From the NCBI GenBank assembly GCA_037976565.1, contig CP137686.1, positions 26,311,828-26,375,827 of the forward strand: 64,000 bases of DNA, written 5' to 3'. Source of the DNA: Mesocentrotus franciscanus. Lineage: Eukaryota > Echinodermata > Echinoidea > Camarodonta > Strongylocentrotidae. Below the pieces are notes generated by a model. It did no database searches and was not told where the DNA came from. It saw nothing but the letters and a program-made list of their open reading frames with translations. Positions 34,819 through 47,313 of the stretch are shown piece by piece. The translations under genes and the position numbers were made by a program. Each line of letters starts with the position of its first letter. Position 1 is the first letter of the stretch.

Positions 34819-35008
34819 CTATCTTTGTTACTCCCCTCTTTCATCCCCTGTTATTCCCTCTGCTCCCACGCTTCTGTTCCCCTCTCTCCCTTCTTTCACT
34901 TCCTCTCCCCTCGCCTTTCTAACACCACCCCCTTTCTCTCTCTCTATCTCTCCCCCTCCTTCCATCCTCTCTCCTATCTCTCCCTCCCACTCACTCTCTC
35001 TATCTCCC
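34530..35008 (+). repeat. pyrimidine-rich microsatellite cluster
   Basis: Successive (CTTT)n, (TATC)n, (CT)16-like (34,782-34,812) and looser CT/CCT tracts for about 480 bp. Reading frames here are simple-sequence artefacts. Confidence 0.8.
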
Positions 35009-35392
35009 TGCCCCACGTAGAGCATTCCATGTGTTGGTTGTCTGCCCCATCTGTCATGTGACGTGTAATTTATACCATCCTAATGTCATTAGCATCACAA
35101 TTTATTCAGTCGCCATAATTATACCAACCTAACATAGCCATGTTCTGCGACGGGTAGAAGACGACAGCCCAGTGGCGTACATACGATAGGTACGTGCCCC
35201 CTCCCAACATAATATTGCTATTTTTTTAGAAAAATGAAGAGAGAGAGAGAGAAAGAGAAAGAAATGGGAGGGGCAAAGTAATATGACATGAAGATGATAA
35301 CGCCTACCCCCCACACTGTCTCAACCGCTTCTTGGTCGCGTCGTTTTCTCGCATTTTATCAACTTAGTAAGACCGGTCCCCCTTCCTGCTCA

Positions 35393-35608
35393 GGCGCGGA
35401 TCCAGGATTTCTTAAAGGGGGTAGTGAGCACTATTTTTTTTTTGGTCCCGCAAATTTGAAAATCGCGCCGGCCGAAAATTCGCTCCGTGGGGGTAGTGAG
35501 CACTATTTGTTTTTTTTTTTTTTTTGCTCCCGAAAATTTGAAAATCGCGCCGGCCGAAAATTCGCTCAGTGGGGGCACGTGCCCCCTGTGCCCCCTGGAT
35601 CAAATCAT
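35393..35608. mobile_element. hAT-like MITE with internally duplicated 100-bp segment
   Basis: It starts 'caggcgcggatccagg' and ends 'ccccctggatca'. The block 'gggggtagtgagcactattt' to 'cggccgaaaattcgctc' occurs twice in tandem with different T-run lengths. Related to the intact element at 63741-63990. Confidence 0.55.
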
Positions 35609-36085
35609 GGCACAATAGCCAGCACAATCGCCAGAGGATATTTCTGACGTAACAAAAAAATAAATATAGATTTTCTGTTTAAAATATCACGTCTATATAT
35701 ATATATTTGAAACTCAATATGCCATATTCTGATAAATCCTATTTGGGGTTTTCGCACGCAAACCGAGATTCTCCGGGCGATGCGGGCATTATTCAAAGAT
35801 CATCGGATAAGGTTACCACGGTACCGCAAGAAACTAATATTATCATTATGTTTTACATTTCTGAAATATCTTTGTCCTTGACTATGGTTACCTGGTACAC
35901 GTCATGCAGAGTTATGATGATGCTTCCCATTAGTCATTGTTGTCTTCTAAAATGTGTATTTTTAGGATTTTGTATTTGGAAGTTGGTCCGAATGCGTGAC
36001 TTGATTTGAAATAATATCCAAACCTTCCAAGGCATTATAGGCCTACAGCAAAGTAGATGAAATATTTTGTGTTCTGGTTGCTTTT

Positions 36086-36325
36086 GAAGATGAAGAAGAA
36101 GAAGGAGAAGAAGGAGAAAGAAGAAGAAAGAAGAAGAAGAAGAAGAAGAAGAAGAAGAAGAAGAAGAAGAAGAAGAAGAATTAAGAAAGAAGAAGAACAA
36201 GAACACGAAGAAATTGAAGGAGAAGAAGAAGAAGAAGAAGAAGAAGAAGAAGAAGAAGAAGAAGAAAAAGAAGGAGAAGAAGAAGAAGAAGAAGAAGAAA
36301 AAGAAGAAGAAGAAGAAGAAAAAGT
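36086..36325 (+). repeat. (GAA)n-rich purine tract, about 240 bp
   Basis: Almost uninterrupted gaa/gag triplets on the + strand. The tract could form triplex (H-) DNA. The Glu/Lys-rich, Phe-rich and Leu/Ser-rich translations are artefacts. Confidence 0.9.
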
Positions 36326-36329
36326 AGGG

Positions 36330-38990
36330 AAAAAACATCAACGACGACGACGAGAATATAGTGTATATGCGTGCTTTGGATAAACATTATTAATGATTCA
36401 ATGCCGGGGTAAAATGATTGCGCCTGAATTGAGGCTACCCGTGGCGTCGGATCTCGCTCTGTCCGCGTCTTCGCCGCCGAGAGCTTGGCTAGCTACGTGC
36501 GTGCATGAGCCTCATCCGTTGTTGCTGTTTTATAGTTCATTCAGTTGCAAAGCAAGCCTCAAATAAGGCTTCGCCGGTATTGGGATACCCCATATGCTGT
36601 GTATATAGCTTTATCTCAATTCCAACCAAGATATTACTTTTCCGAATTCCCCGAGAGATCGAGAAACCCTGAAATAACAATGAATGATGATGAAACAATG
36701 ATAACAATTAAACATATCGATAGAAACTATATTGTGCAACTGAAAGAACAAAGTTAAGGGAAGTGCGATGTAGATAAATTTATGGCCGATTTGAAAGAAA
36801 ACATGAGGAAGTATGTGATGCTTTAATTATGATTCTGTATACATGTACATGCATATTATCGAAACCATAAATAGCTAAAAGGCAAATACTTGTGCTTTAA
36901 AATAGATAATGATATCATGATGAGGAGAACTGAACAATAATTCACCCCCTTCACCCGCAGCTATATGAGACAGTAGCGTACGCAGAATTTTTGTCATGGG
37001 GGGTAAGAGCACTACAAAATTTGAGGGGTTAATCCCCTGCACGCGTACGCGCATGTGAGCAGACCACCAACGTGTGTTCCTACGTCAGGTTACTTAAAAC
37101 TAATGGGTCTGTGATTGTAAACTATCCACACTGTGCTATGACGTAGACAGACAATCACAACGAGAGGACTGGTATGCCCTCATCATTACCTGGTATTAAG
37201 CACGATTGTAAACAGTCGATCTCAGCTCATCACACAGAGTGGACTTAATGTGAGTCAGCTCTTGATTTACCTACCAGTTCTTTACATTACGGCAATATCT
37301 CTGCTGGCAATAATTATTTTTCTACTCATCCATCTTTCTTGGAGTGTTTTCCAAAGGATGAACATTATTTTTCGACCGTCTTTTTACACGACGAGGACCT
37401 CTGCAAACAATAATTTTCTCTTCAACATAATCATTTCGTGAACAGTTTACCAATGAACGAACATTATTTTTGTTCTATGTATGACTTTATATGTGTCAAC
37501 CTGTCTTTTTATCCTTCAACCTCTCTGCAAATTAACAGGCAAACAGATCTGTTTATCATATTTATATAAGTGTTTGCCAGAGGATGGACAGTTTGTGCGA
37601 GACTTTATTGAACTATGATGTGATATCGGCTTCCATACGTCATTAATATGAATTAAGGCGAACTGAGTTCAGATTTTCGTGACAAGGCAACCACCTCTGC
37701 AACAATAATTTGCTATTTACCATCATCATTTCTTGAAGCGTTAAACGAAGAGAGGACATTATTTTTGTGACAGACAATACTGACAAATGATAAGAAAAAT
37801 TGGCTTCAATGCCTCATAATTGTGAAGGTGAATTGATCTTTAAAACTTTATAGTGCCTCTCGTTTGTTGCTCTTTCGTCACAGCTAGTTGATCCATATAT
37901 TTGGTTGAGGATTATTTATATGAAAGATTCTTTCAGATCTTAATCATTTTCATAAGTTGCTTTCATCTGTTGGTCAAGCTTGCTTCTGTGTCGATATTGG
38001 CCTATAACCACTGCTAATTTTATTAGGCGATTAACTAGAGGTCTTGTGGAAATAAAGTTGTGGCGATCAACTGTGTAAAAAAAAATTGTTTAGTAAAGCA
38101 AACATTGGGGAACGACACGGAATATTGCTGCCATATATATACGTCGAAGGTTCGTATAATTTTTGTGTGGATTATCATGATGGGTTGCATATCGATAAGT
38201 ATGAATTAAAGGAACTTTTGTTGATATCCACAATCCCAAAATGTGTCGGCTTTCTGACTATTTCTATGACATCCACGGATTTAAGGAGGCACAAGCGATC
38301 TGTGTTTTCCCTTGAAATCCCCTAAAGTGATAGGCTTTTCTTTTCCTTTTTCTTTTAAGACATAGTTTTTGTTATCAAAATTACATCTGAAAATGTGAGA
38401 ACATATTCTTCCAGGGGAGGGGGCTCATACATTTTCAGACCCCCCACTAAGAGAATCCCGGATCCGCCCAGAGCCTAGACATGACTTGACACGGAATACT
38501 TTCTGAAATCATAACGACACGATGAAAAGGGCTGTAGAATATTTACAACTTACAATCTTTTGCCACGTTTGTCTTATTTTAAATTGTCGTTTCATCTTAT
38601 AGCTCTTTTGAGGAATTTGCCATGGTTCATATACCCAGCACTAGAACAGGATATATAGCTGCTCAAACTCAGCTTAAACCGAGTTTCGCATCTTTGAAAC
38701 AATATACCATGCATAAGAACACAGTCGCTATACTACAACTCAAGGGCAAAATACCCTTTGGTATATCCCATAGAAATCACATTCGGACTACGTAATCCGT
38801 TATTGTAATGTTCGGAAAAGGTGATGGACCATGCCATTGATATTCTTAAATAGTTTGATTTCTTTAAAGTAGTTGCAATCGTGTTGAAGATAAGCACATG
38901 CTACGTCACATAATATGCACAATCATGTATGTTTCGTTCGTTTGCGCATGCAAGTTTAACAGTTCGTTTTTTTAATTTTGTTTTCCATTG
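36330..38990. other. non-coding stretch upstream of the PTB coding exon
   Basis: Transposon-end fragments ('cagtagcgtacgcagaattt' at 36,971 and 'cccggatccgccc' near 38,457) but no recognised exon. A 79-codon frame at 38086-38325 matches nothing I know. Confidence 0.45.
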
Positions 38991-39143
38991 TAGGTCTTCT
39001 GACTGAACTACAAACAGCAGCTGTTGGGAGTTATTGATATTTTGGGAGAACTGAGAAGCACGGAGGATTTTAATAAATTATACGGGACAGTATCTCTTGA
39101 AAGGGACATTTAGCATCAGTGTCGATTAACCTCACCTGACTGA

Positions 39144-39782
39144 ATGGGAAGATATTGGAACACCGTGATCATTTCTCCGCGGTCAAAAATGAATTCACCG
39201 CAGAGTCCGAACAGTCCCAAGTCACCGAGTAAATTCCTGCAAACGCTCCGCAACTCGCCTTCGTTACTACGAAAACGGTTCATGAATTCAGATGGTGATT
39301 TGTACTGCGAGGGAACCAAGGAGCGGACATTCCATGTGCGTTACGGAGGACGCGTACCGGTGCGGTCACTGCGGGTCCGTGACGCGGTTACCACGGTTGA
39401 AAAGTTAGCGCCGTTAGCTAACGCGCACCAAACGCACCACCAGCCAATCAACACAACATGTGCATTGCGCGTTGATAAAAGCACGATCACGTTTGAGGAC
39501 TCATCCCGCGATGTGCTGGAGTCGTTACCGCTGTTCTGTATCGCGTATTGCGCGACGGACCTCAGGCATCCACGCGCAGTGGCGTTGACGTGCAAAACAA
39601 GAGAATCTATTCATTGTTACGTATTCGAAGCGACAACGCGTGACAAAGCGTCGGAGATAGTAAACTATGTCAGGAAGGCCTTTGAAGCAGCTTGGATGGA
39701 CTGGAAGAGAAATCATCCTGAGGGTGAAGATCCTCGAGAACGACAAATAAGGCTCTCACCTCCTGGACATGTGCCACTTTAA
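39144..39782 (+). CDS. PTB/PID-domain protein, intronless coding region
   Basis: 212 codons. The 5' splice acceptor (ttccattgtag at 38,988-38,998) places it in a second exon with the whole coding sequence intact. A Ser/Pro-rich N-terminus (SPQSPNSPKSPSKFL) is followed by a phosphotyrosine-binding-like domain from about residue 60. A first strand FHVRYGGRVPV, a middle CALRVDKSTITFED, then LFCIAYCATDLRHPRAVAL, IHCYVFEATTRDKASEIV and the C-terminal helix VRKAFEAAWMDWKR match the strand order and 'IAYC..D..HPR' core of PID1, FAM43 and LDLRAP1-type PTB domains. Such proteins are cytoplasmic adaptors that bind NPxY-type peptides; the ligand here is unknown. The Met at 39189 has a better context (A at -3) and may be the real start (197 aa). 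Codon use is GC-richer than the surroundings, supporting a real gene. Human FAM43A is also single-exon and lies near RNF168; orthology is unproven. Confidence 0.7.
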   Translation: MGRYWNTVIISPRSKMNSPQSPNSPKSPSKFLQTLRNSPSLLRKRFMNSDGDLYCEGTKERTFHVRYGGRVPVRSLRVRDAVTTVEKLAPLANAHQTHHQPINTTCALRVDKSTITFEDSSRDVLESLPLFCIAYCATDLRHPRAVALTCKTRESIHCYVFEATTRDKASEIVNYVRKAFEAAWMDWKRNHPEGEDPRERQIRLSPPGHVPL

Positions 39783-39819
39783 AAACAAATCGTTCAAGGA
39801 TGGTGTAGCCTATCTCAAA

Positions 39820-39825
39820 AATAAA
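39820..39825 (+). terminator. candidate poly(A) signal for PTB gene
   Basis: AATAAA 38 nt after the stop codon. This gives an unusually short 3' UTR, so a later site is possible. Confidence 0.3.
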
Positions 39826-40263
39826 ATAGTGATAGGACTGTGTGCAGCTCTGGTGTTGTCTTTGCTCTTGACATTTGAGGCATAATTAGTGTTGCCAATA
39901 TAAAGACTATAACGATGCGAGATGAGAAATTTGGAGTTATATTCAACGTTTTCTTGCCTATGGACTGCTTTTTATTTATAAACCCATATCCAAGGCCTAA
40001 ATTCACAAGTATTGCCAGTTGAAAAAACATTAACTGTGTGTAAAACACGGTTGCACCTAATTTTGTTGGGCATAGGTCTGTTACTGTTATGATACATGTA
40101 TAATGATTTATATTACTTGTGGATACTTTGCCATCAGTAAAAACGCAAACAAGCCTGTTCAAAGATGGACTGAGATATATTATAGTTATTGAAATTACAC
40201 CTGACAGCGGAAAAGGTGTAAAGAATATGATGCATATGGGAAGAGTTACTTATACACAGACCC

Positions 40264-40363
40264 CCGCTTATTCAGCGGCTGGCTGAATCGTTGCGAAATT
40301 TTCGGCGCGATTTTCAAATTTTAACCCCCCCCCCCTTGAAAAAATCCTGCGTACGCTACTGCT
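40264..40363. mobile_element. small hAT-like MITE fragment
   Basis: 'gcgaaattttcggcgcgatt' and a C10 run, ending 'aatcctgcgtacgctactg'. The latter is the inverse of the end seen at 36,971. It shares its core with the elements at 35,393 and 63,741. Confidence 0.5.
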
Positions 40364-40369
40364 TATACA

Positions 40370-43088
40370 CGTACATAAACTGTATGTATAAAATTAAGTG
40401 CCAGCTATGATGATAACAGTGTTGCCTTTCCGGAATTAAGCATTCATCATTCTTGGACTTCGTTCTCTTATTGTTTGTCTCTCGTAAATAATTTTCCCGC
40501 TTCACTATTTACTGGATTTACAAATTCGCATGATATACATGTATGTTACACACACGAGCAAAACGGAGCATCTTTATCAAGGAACAGCTTGATAATTCAC
40601 ACATGCATGACTTTATCCCACCTCGTCAGTCCGGGCGTCAGTCAGGCTCGTCGAATGCACTGGGAGAAATATATGATAGTACAGGGGGTACGGGGCACAG
40701 TGGTGAAAAAATATGTAAATCAAGACAAAGGGAGAAAAGAGAGAAAGGGGTGGGTAGAAGAAGAAAGGACGAGAAAAAAAAAGACGCATTTTCCGGTGCC
40801 AGCTAATCGTTCCAGTGCCCCTCAATAGGTGCATGGACTCACACACGCCACTGATGATGTAAAATGTGATTATTTTTCTTCCCCGTTTTGTTTTACGTAG
40901 GAGGGGAAAGATCAATGGCGTGCATCCATGCATTGCAACATTTTTCGCATAATAATTATTGATGATAAAATTTTGGTGGTTTTATTTCGGATTTTGGTTT
41001 TGTTTTGTTGAATGTCTTTTTATCACTATGTCTTGTCTGACGTAATTGCAAATACCACCGAGTCCAACTGTTATAAAATTCTTGCCTCTCGGTAAATACG
41101 GTTTACGAATTGGGGCCCTAAAAGGATTACAAAATAATTGAACCATATTATTCATGTTGTTTAACAAATTTTAGAAGAAAATTATATCTTTTTTCCAGCC
41201 CCTGTATTTCCGTGAAGGATGATGGAATTCATTGCTCCACACGCGTGGAGCACATAAATTTACATGCCACTCTTGCCCAAGAATCTAACAAATTAAAAGA
41301 GCAGTATTATATAGATTACAGGTTTATTTCAAGTTTGTTAACAAAATGATGAATTCATGGTCTTCACAACTTTTAATCAAAATTTCAGTAACAAAACCAG
41401 GGATTCTTTTGCATACATTTATTTCTTTATCCCTCTCCAATTAGTCTATTTCAAAATGTGTATACAACTATCGTGTGAATGAATAGCTTGTTTGATAATT
41501 ATACAGTATTCACTTTTGTATTGTGCAATTCTTTTAAAGAAGTAAAGCAAACAAATATTGATCTTTGAAATGTATCTGAATTCATTATTACGTCGTTGGA
41601 AACTATGGAAAGGTACTAAACGAATACTACTGCGTACAGAACTAACAATATCGTGCATTCTTTACAATGAACTGTTTGCTTTCACGCCTTCTTAATAAAA
41701 TGTTACCTATTATGAAATGTAATACTTCCGGGTACACTTTTATATTTGAGAAGAGATGTTTTGATTGCTTTACAGGTTTTATTACCATTATAATTATCAT
41801 GAACGTGCAAAGAGCTTAAAATATATACAACTAATGTACAGGTAAGAGTAAACGTTGCTGTGATTGCCTGGAACAGCAGGAAGTCAGGAACCCGGGAAAG
41901 GAAACACATGAAGAGGGTGAGAGAGAGAGAGAGAGAGAGAGAGGGGTGGGGAGAGTAATTGAAAAGTGTGTGTGCGTGTGTGTGTGTGAGAGAGAGAGAG
42001 AGGGGGGATTAGGGGGAGGGGTGTTGAGAGAAGGGGAGGGGATCTAGAGAAATCGAGATAATTAATAATTAATAATAGAATCGAGAGTGAGAGACAGTGC
42101 GATAGTATTGTGGAGAAAGAGAGATGGGGGAAGAAGGATTCAGACAGGGTGAGAAACATCGAATGAAATTGATGTCTGCTTATGAGGAAGGGGAGAGAGA
42201 GAGAGAAAGAGAGAGAGAGGAGGGGAATACAGAGAGAAAGGAATGTTGGAGAAGGGAGCTAGGTTAGACATGCCATCTCTGAACTGGATGGAGATATACG
42301 GACAGGGCGGAGGCATGCACATCCCTGATGGACTATACACAAGGTTGTTTAAGAAATGATTGGTTGCGTCATAGAAATCAATGTAGTCGATAATGTATGC
42401 CACGGGCACGTTGTTGTAGCCACTGGCATGTTGTTGTATGCGGTCTTAACAGTCGATCTATCACGTGACCTTCAATATGGAAGATCCGGATGGGGTAACG
42501 GGGAGCGACATGGGGAGCATGTGCACCCCCCCTCCCCCGTAATACCAAATCTGGCATAACTCAGTTTAAACAAAAAGACAAAAGTGCATAATATTACGTA
42601 CAAGTGCCCCTATATTCCCCAGGCAAAAATCTAGGACCAAAATAGCGACTGGAATGTAACTATTTAAAACTCCTGTTTTGGAATGGGAATTGTACCCCCC
42701 CCCCATCCCTCGCAAGATAATTCTGGATCCGCCGCTGGCCTTGCTGATCTCTCCACATCATTCCAGCAAGAGCATATATAAAACACCATCAGTGCATGCA
42801 GTGATGAAAAATAAATCTTGTCTCTATGAAACGTCATAATGTACACACACTTCCAATGTGTCGCATTATAATATCCACACCGGTATTCAATATTGTAAAT
42901 ACAGGGAGAAAGAGTAATACTATGAAAGGGGAATGAGATATGGATAGAAAGGAGGTTAACAAATGGCACTAAACATATGCAAGGGAGAGAGAGAGAGAGA
43001 GAGAGAGAGAGGGGGAGAGAGAGAGAGAAAAAAAAAGGGAAATGTTCAGAAGGGATTTGGGCCTTTGGAAGATGTGAAACCGGCACAT
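40370..43088. other. non-coding stretch with GA microsatellites
   Basis: (GA)n at about 41,918-41,942 and 41,988-42,002, (TG)n at about 41,966-41,988, and GA tracts at 42,193-42,220 and 42,984-43,028. 'ggatccgccgctgg' at 42,725-42,738 is another MITE edge. No exon recognised. Confidence 0.5.
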
Positions 43089-43667
43089 TTAAAGGTTGTA
43101 ATAAGTTGATTTGTATGAAAGCAGAAAAATAACAGAAACAGAATGGCAAAAGTTTGAAATGAATCAGACTAATAGTAAGGAAGTTATGAATGTTTGAAAT
43201 ATGAGATCACTAAGTCTATGCGAAACTCAAACTGGTAGTCTGGTCAGGGAATTGTGACGTAGGACGTGGATAACTCTCCCATTTGCCGTGTACAAAAATA
43301 TCATTATTTTCTGTTTTTCTCCAAGTTCCTTCTCCCTAAGGGCACTACTCAAAATATATTATAAATAGCATATTATTATAGGTCCTCTAAAAAGAATAGA
43401 CCCTCCTGAGCCATGATTATTCGAAAAATTTAAATTTTAGTCATTTTATATGTTGGAACAGATGGGAAAGTAGTCCGGCACTACATCACATTGACATTAC
43501 TGCTTCAGCCAATTTGAAGTGCCCATACGTATAGTGATTACAACTTTCAAAAATTCATAACTTTCTTATATTTAGTCAGATGTAATTGAAATTTTCATCA
43601 GTTTGCTTCTATGATTTGACTGTTTTCTTTTGGAGTAGTTGTCTATTTGGGTTGGATTTCCCTTTAA
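43089..43667 (+). mobile_element. TTAA-flanked MITE-like repeat, copy 2
   Basis: Same family and orientation as 7762-8333. The edges are TTAAAGG and CCCTTTAA. The shared interior words 'gggcactactcaaaatat' and 'tagcatattattataggtcc' are nearly identical between copies. Confidence 0.65.
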
Positions 43668-43734
43668 TTGCCGAGGTAATAAGCAAAATCAACACACTTA
43701 TTCTTCAAAAATCGTCATCATATCATCATTTCTT

Positions 43735-43962
43735 CCCTGTCTCTTCATTTCAAATTTCTCTTATCCTATCGTTCTGTCTCTATCCTTATCACCCACCTCT
43801 CTCCTCTCACTTTCATCTCTTCTTCTGTATGAATTCCTTCCTGTCGCTCTCATTCCCCCCTGTCTTGCCCCCTCTCTCTCCTTTGTCTCCATCTCTTCCT
43901 CTCCCCCTCTCTCTTCTTCCTCTCTCCTTATCCTGGTACAATTTTCTCTCCCATTCTAGTTC
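43735..43962 (+). repeat. pyrimidine-rich (CT/CCT) tract
   Basis: About 230 bp of mostly C/T on the + strand; non-coding. Confidence 0.75.
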
Positions 43963-43979
43963 ACCTCTCGATAGATAAT

Positions 43980-46615
43980 CTCTCTATTAGCCAATAATCC
44001 ACCACTTTCATAACACAGTATGACAACTAGCCATATGCCATATTCACAATGCCATATGATTTTACTACTATCAATTCATTAAAAATATCTCCTTCCATAA
44101 TAACCTAGTCAACAACAAAAACAACATACCATCAAACGGTTCTATAATACATGATGTGGCAACAATTGCTCTGTCATCAATTTCTGAACTAACCAAATTA
44201 CTAACTTCTTTTCTGGATCCCCCCTCCAAAAAAAGACCTCTTCCTCACCAAATTCTTTTCCGAAGTCTAACCTAACCCTACAATACCCCCAAACCAACTC
44301 TGAATTGCTATCATAACCCGAACTCTGAAGTTTTTATGAAATGAAGCTTTGAGCATAGTGTTGCTGGAGCAAACATGAGATCACCAGTAAGCTACAACAA
44401 AGGGACATTCAACAATTTCATTTGGCAAATCGAGATTTAAATTTAATTCATCTGCAGTATTCATTGTTAAACACTAGTAACGTAAGTAAACCATTACCAT
44501 ATGAAGTATCCATCAGTGCCAATTTTACAAAATGATAAATATATACAAGCAGTATCATGGTGAGGGAGGTATATTCACTTCAGAAAGCCTCCAAAAAAGA
44601 TTTTGACCAATGAACATGTGATAAGACATACTTAATATTGAATCGCGCACCGGCGTCAATGAGTTCAGCTGAGCGGCCCATCGTTCATTCAGTGGCGTCA
44701 CTGATAATTCAGCTGTATTACGATCGTTTTCGGGATCTTGGGTGGGTTGATTTTTCGTCAATTTTAATCAACTTTTATAATCTTTCGCTTGAATTTACAA
44801 GTTAAACAAATGAGATATTCTTACTCAGTGTAAGTTAACGATTGTAATGATACCAAATTCAGTCAAATCCAAAATCAATGAACCTTCTCTTTAAAGGTAG
44901 TATTGATCAAGTACTTGAAATGAAATTTCATTTTATTTGAGAAAAGGGCAATAGGCCATTTTTGTAATCTAACCAGATTTATACTTCAGAATGCAAAGTG
45001 CATATAAACATGTACTAAGTGTTGCTAGGTAGGGCAAGCAACGACTAATGTATGTAATTCAAATTCTGACTATATGTACCTTTATTCATAACAGGTGAAT
45101 GAAATGTAATTTGAATCGCGGCGCTTCACAAAGACATATGCATAAATTTGGATACATTACAAAAATGGCCAACCCCAAGGTACATGTAGTTTGTCCCATA
45201 TGTTACCTAACGCATAAAAATAAAAAAATCAATTTATCAGATCAGATGATAGAATCAAATTATGGCATGGTTTAGACCAAACATCAAGGAAAATGGTCCT
45301 TTTGACAACAGCTACATGTTCATACATGTAATTCTGTGATCTTGGTGACGTATGGGACACAAAATTACAAAATACCTTGGACTTTTCAAGAAACTGACGA
45401 TAAGTCATCATCTGTATATGTACATGTATTTGCTGTTAGTGTACTACATAAGACTCCAAATTACATTACTGGTATGAGATTTTGGGACTGGATTAAAAAA
45501 GTGAGGGATAATAAAATTGCCCAAAACCAATATACTGTACATGATTAACATGATAACAAAGACTTTGACGAAATAATCTTGAGGGCAATTTCAATATACC
45601 ATTACCCCATAATTATTGTACACTCCATAGAAATGATATTCTGATTACGTGATTGACAGGTCTATTGAAATTGCCTTAGCTTAAATTTTCAGAAATCTTC
45701 GTGATCGTGTTGTAGGAATGCTGAAGACTAAAGAGTACCATGACAATTCAACAGAGGTTATGTGAGCGATGATGTTCCACCAATGGTCATTTTCTTACTA
45801 ACGAAACTAAATATTTCGCAACATCAGATTTCTTTTCTATTAAATTATATTGGTAGATATTCCGAAATTATTTTAACCTTACACAAAAAATAAGGATTTT
45901 TTGCTAATCATGTAGCACCAGCGCTGCCTATAATTCTGGGCAAGGGGTAGGTGCTGATGATGAAGAAAAAGGGAATGCATAATTTTGGATGACAAGAAGA
46001 AGCAAAAATATCCAAATCATCTGATCTTGTAGAATGATTAATTGCTGTAAGAAAATATTGCTAAATCATTAACCTCAACACAAAGATAATTGCATTATAT
46101 CTTGATATGCTTCTTATCAAAATGTGAATTCAACCCACATGCATCAATAAAATAAAAGAGTATTATCATTTGTCATCCTATGACACAGGATTAGCAACCT
46201 TCTGGCTCTCAGCAGATAATTTTTCTTTTCTTTAATGAAAAAAGGTACAGAAAAAATATTCAATTAAAATAGCAAAAAGATACATGTAATTTGTAGACAG
46301 GCCTGCATGATGAACTATTTTGATACATGAAATAGTGAGTAACAGAAGGTGTGTTTCTACAATGTTACATTCCACTCCATGATCATATATTGTAGAATAT
46401 GAGCAAACTCTTAACAAAGTATCTCTGCATGAAATAATACAATTAAAAATAATCAAAAGAAAAATAGGAAGTAAAATAGAGTTGCAAATAATTGGGAAAT
46501 GGAAAATCCAGACATGTGATAAATAGATGACCATCGGTTATCCAAAAAATGCAGATAGACTTTCACAATAATCCATGCCTGCAATAATCCTTCCAACATT
46601 TGATAGTAGGCTCCT
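43980..46615. other. non-coding stretch between PTB gene and TTC14
   Basis: AT-rich, with no supported exon or clear element. It may hold distal 3' UTR of TTC14 on the - strand. Confidence 0.45.
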
Positions 46616-46617
46616 AA

Positions 46618-47128
46618 CAAGTCAACGCAAAGCGTAACATCCCCTCGCAGGGTGCAAATGGCCTATATACGTCAGAACAAGTTACCTCCATTAGACTATA
46701 CTATTATATTACTAGGCACGGAAGTTAACCATATTTTCACACATATAATTAGGTGTTTTTTGCATATTTAATGAGCTATGACTTTTCACCTTGGACCTAC
46801 ATACTCCGAAATCGAACTTAGGCTGTATTTTGATACCATGTACCTTCATATTAAATTTCATTAAAATTAGACAAACATTACTAGAGTTATCAAATGGAAA
46901 CCAGATTCGCATATTAAATGAGCTATGACCTTTGACCTACATACTCCAAAATCTAACTTACGCTGTGTTTAGATACCATGTACCTTTATATCAAATTTCA
47001 TTAAAATCCGTCAAACATTACTAGAGTTATCGAACGGAAACCAAATTTGTTACGGAAGGATGGAAGGAAGGACGGACGGCAGCGTTACTACATGTATATC
47101 CCCTCCGACTTCGTCGGCGAGGGGATAA
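46618..47128 (-). mobile_element. hairpin-ended repeat with two ~135-bp internal tandem units (second family)
   Basis: Two units each contain 'atatttaatgagctatgac', 'gataccatgtacctt' and 'aaacattactagagttatc'. The right end has 'ggacggacgg' and the hairpin 'cccctccgacttcgtcggcgagggg'. The left end has 'aacatcccctcgcagg'. The layout (tandem units, ggacggac, terminal hairpin) parallels the elements at 4513 and 56210 with different sequence. Confidence 0.6.
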
Positions 47129-47313
47129 TTAAGATACTACCAGAGAAATGGAATTGAATGACAGATTAATAGAAACAATGACAAACTTATCTCCTTTGTA
47201 GTCTTAAACAAAGCTGAAAAAATGTATAATGTATATTAGCAAATTAGAAGAAAAAAAATGAACCTGAAGAAGTTATACCGGTAATGCACTACTTTCTATC
47301 CCCAAACTTGATA

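Noticed and set aside
35934..36383. Phe-, Leu- and Glu-rich reading frames of about 70-135 codons
   Set aside because: All are translations of the GAA repeat in different frames.
38086..38325. 79-codon + strand frame as a small gene
   Set aside because: No recognised motif, the start follows an A-rich run, and there is no splice or promoter support.
46232..46534. 100-codon - strand frame downstream of TTC14
   Set aside because: Ile/Phe-rich translation of AT-rich DNA without similarity or splice sites.
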